From Lachnospiraceae bacterium (GTDB lineage Bacteria; Bacillota; Clostridia; Lachnospirales; Lachnospiraceae), in contig CAAGLJ010000112.1 in assembly GCA_900770785.1 (NCBI GenBank), forward strand, positions 1 to 23,435: DNA of 23,435 bases, given 5' to 3'. Positions 23,414 through 23,435 of the stretch are shown one piece after another (positions within the stretch are counted from its first letter, which is position 1; each line of letters begins with the position of its first letter). A program made the position numbers and the translations under genes. Below the pieces are notes generated by a model, which was not told the DNA's origin, ran no database searches, and saw nothing but the letters and a program-made list of their open reading frames with translations.

Positions 23414-23435
23414 AGATCGGAAGAGCACACGTCTG
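23414..23435. other. Illumina TruSeq adapter remnant (right end)
   Basis: The last 22 bases match the start of the Illumina TruSeq Read 2-side adapter, in the orientation expected at the right end of an insert. They are not genomic. Genomic sequence ends at or near base 23413. Confidence 0.96.

Overview
The window is an AT-rich stretch with strong AGGAGG-type ribosome binding sites. Its gene content is typical of a Gram-positive gut clostridium: a Ddh-type lysine branch, a TIGR04086-like membrane protein, a VanS/VanR-style two-component pair and a CNNM/CBS HlyC-CorC protein. Lachnospiraceae is my best guess, by inference only. The window starts and ends in Illumina TruSeq adapter sequence (1-20 and 23414-23435), so both borders are assembly ends. 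The truncated uracil-DNA glycosylase at the left edge is therefore cut by the contig end, not by biology.

Region 1 (21-6145) is chromosomal. It holds the 3' part of ung, then a sensor kinase with two periplasmic solute-binding-like domains, its OmpR-type response regulator one base downstream, a membrane chemoreceptor with a possible sigma-D promoter, and a small helical protein. It closes with a perfect 24-bp hairpin terminator. Region 2 (6198-9441) is a three-gene operon: a TrmB-family regulator with a palindromic operator candidate just before it, meso-diaminopimelate dehydrogenase and diaminopimelate decarboxylase. Together the two enzymes make the last two steps to lysine. A tRNA-Leu(CAA) with its own promoter and terminator follows.

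Region 3 (about 9500-17380) is accessory. It contains an LprI-domain lipoprotein, a gene remnant and a gene-poor stretch with three copies of a degenerate 20-bp repeat. A defence operon follows: a small HTH regulator, an unannotated 49-aa ORF, and the type III restriction-modification genes mod and res, driven by a near-consensus promoter and translationally coupled throughout. Behind it come a DUF6809-like gene and a broken YhcG/DUF1016 nuclease remnant. The centre of mod is more AT-rich than its ends, as expected for a swapped target-recognition domain.

Region 4 (17380-20020) is a debris and insertion zone. It has a protein-free intergenic stretch that folds on paper into several linked hairpins ending in a U-tract (candidate structured RNA), a STAS/SEC14-like gene fragment, an IS110-family element with matching 10-bp repeats at its probable edges, and a small zinc-ribbon protein.

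Region 5 (20170-23373) returns to the core chromosome: an Sfp-type phosphopantetheinyl transferase, a cytoplasmic-looking Amidase_3 enzyme, a convergent HlyC/CorC protein that starts with TTG behind a strong promoter, and a small four-helix membrane protein. I found no CRISPR array and no convincing wholly new system. The best candidates for undescribed biology are the folded intergenic RNA (about 17801-17940), the coupled 49-aa ORF of the restriction operon, and the TrmB-family control of lysine genes.
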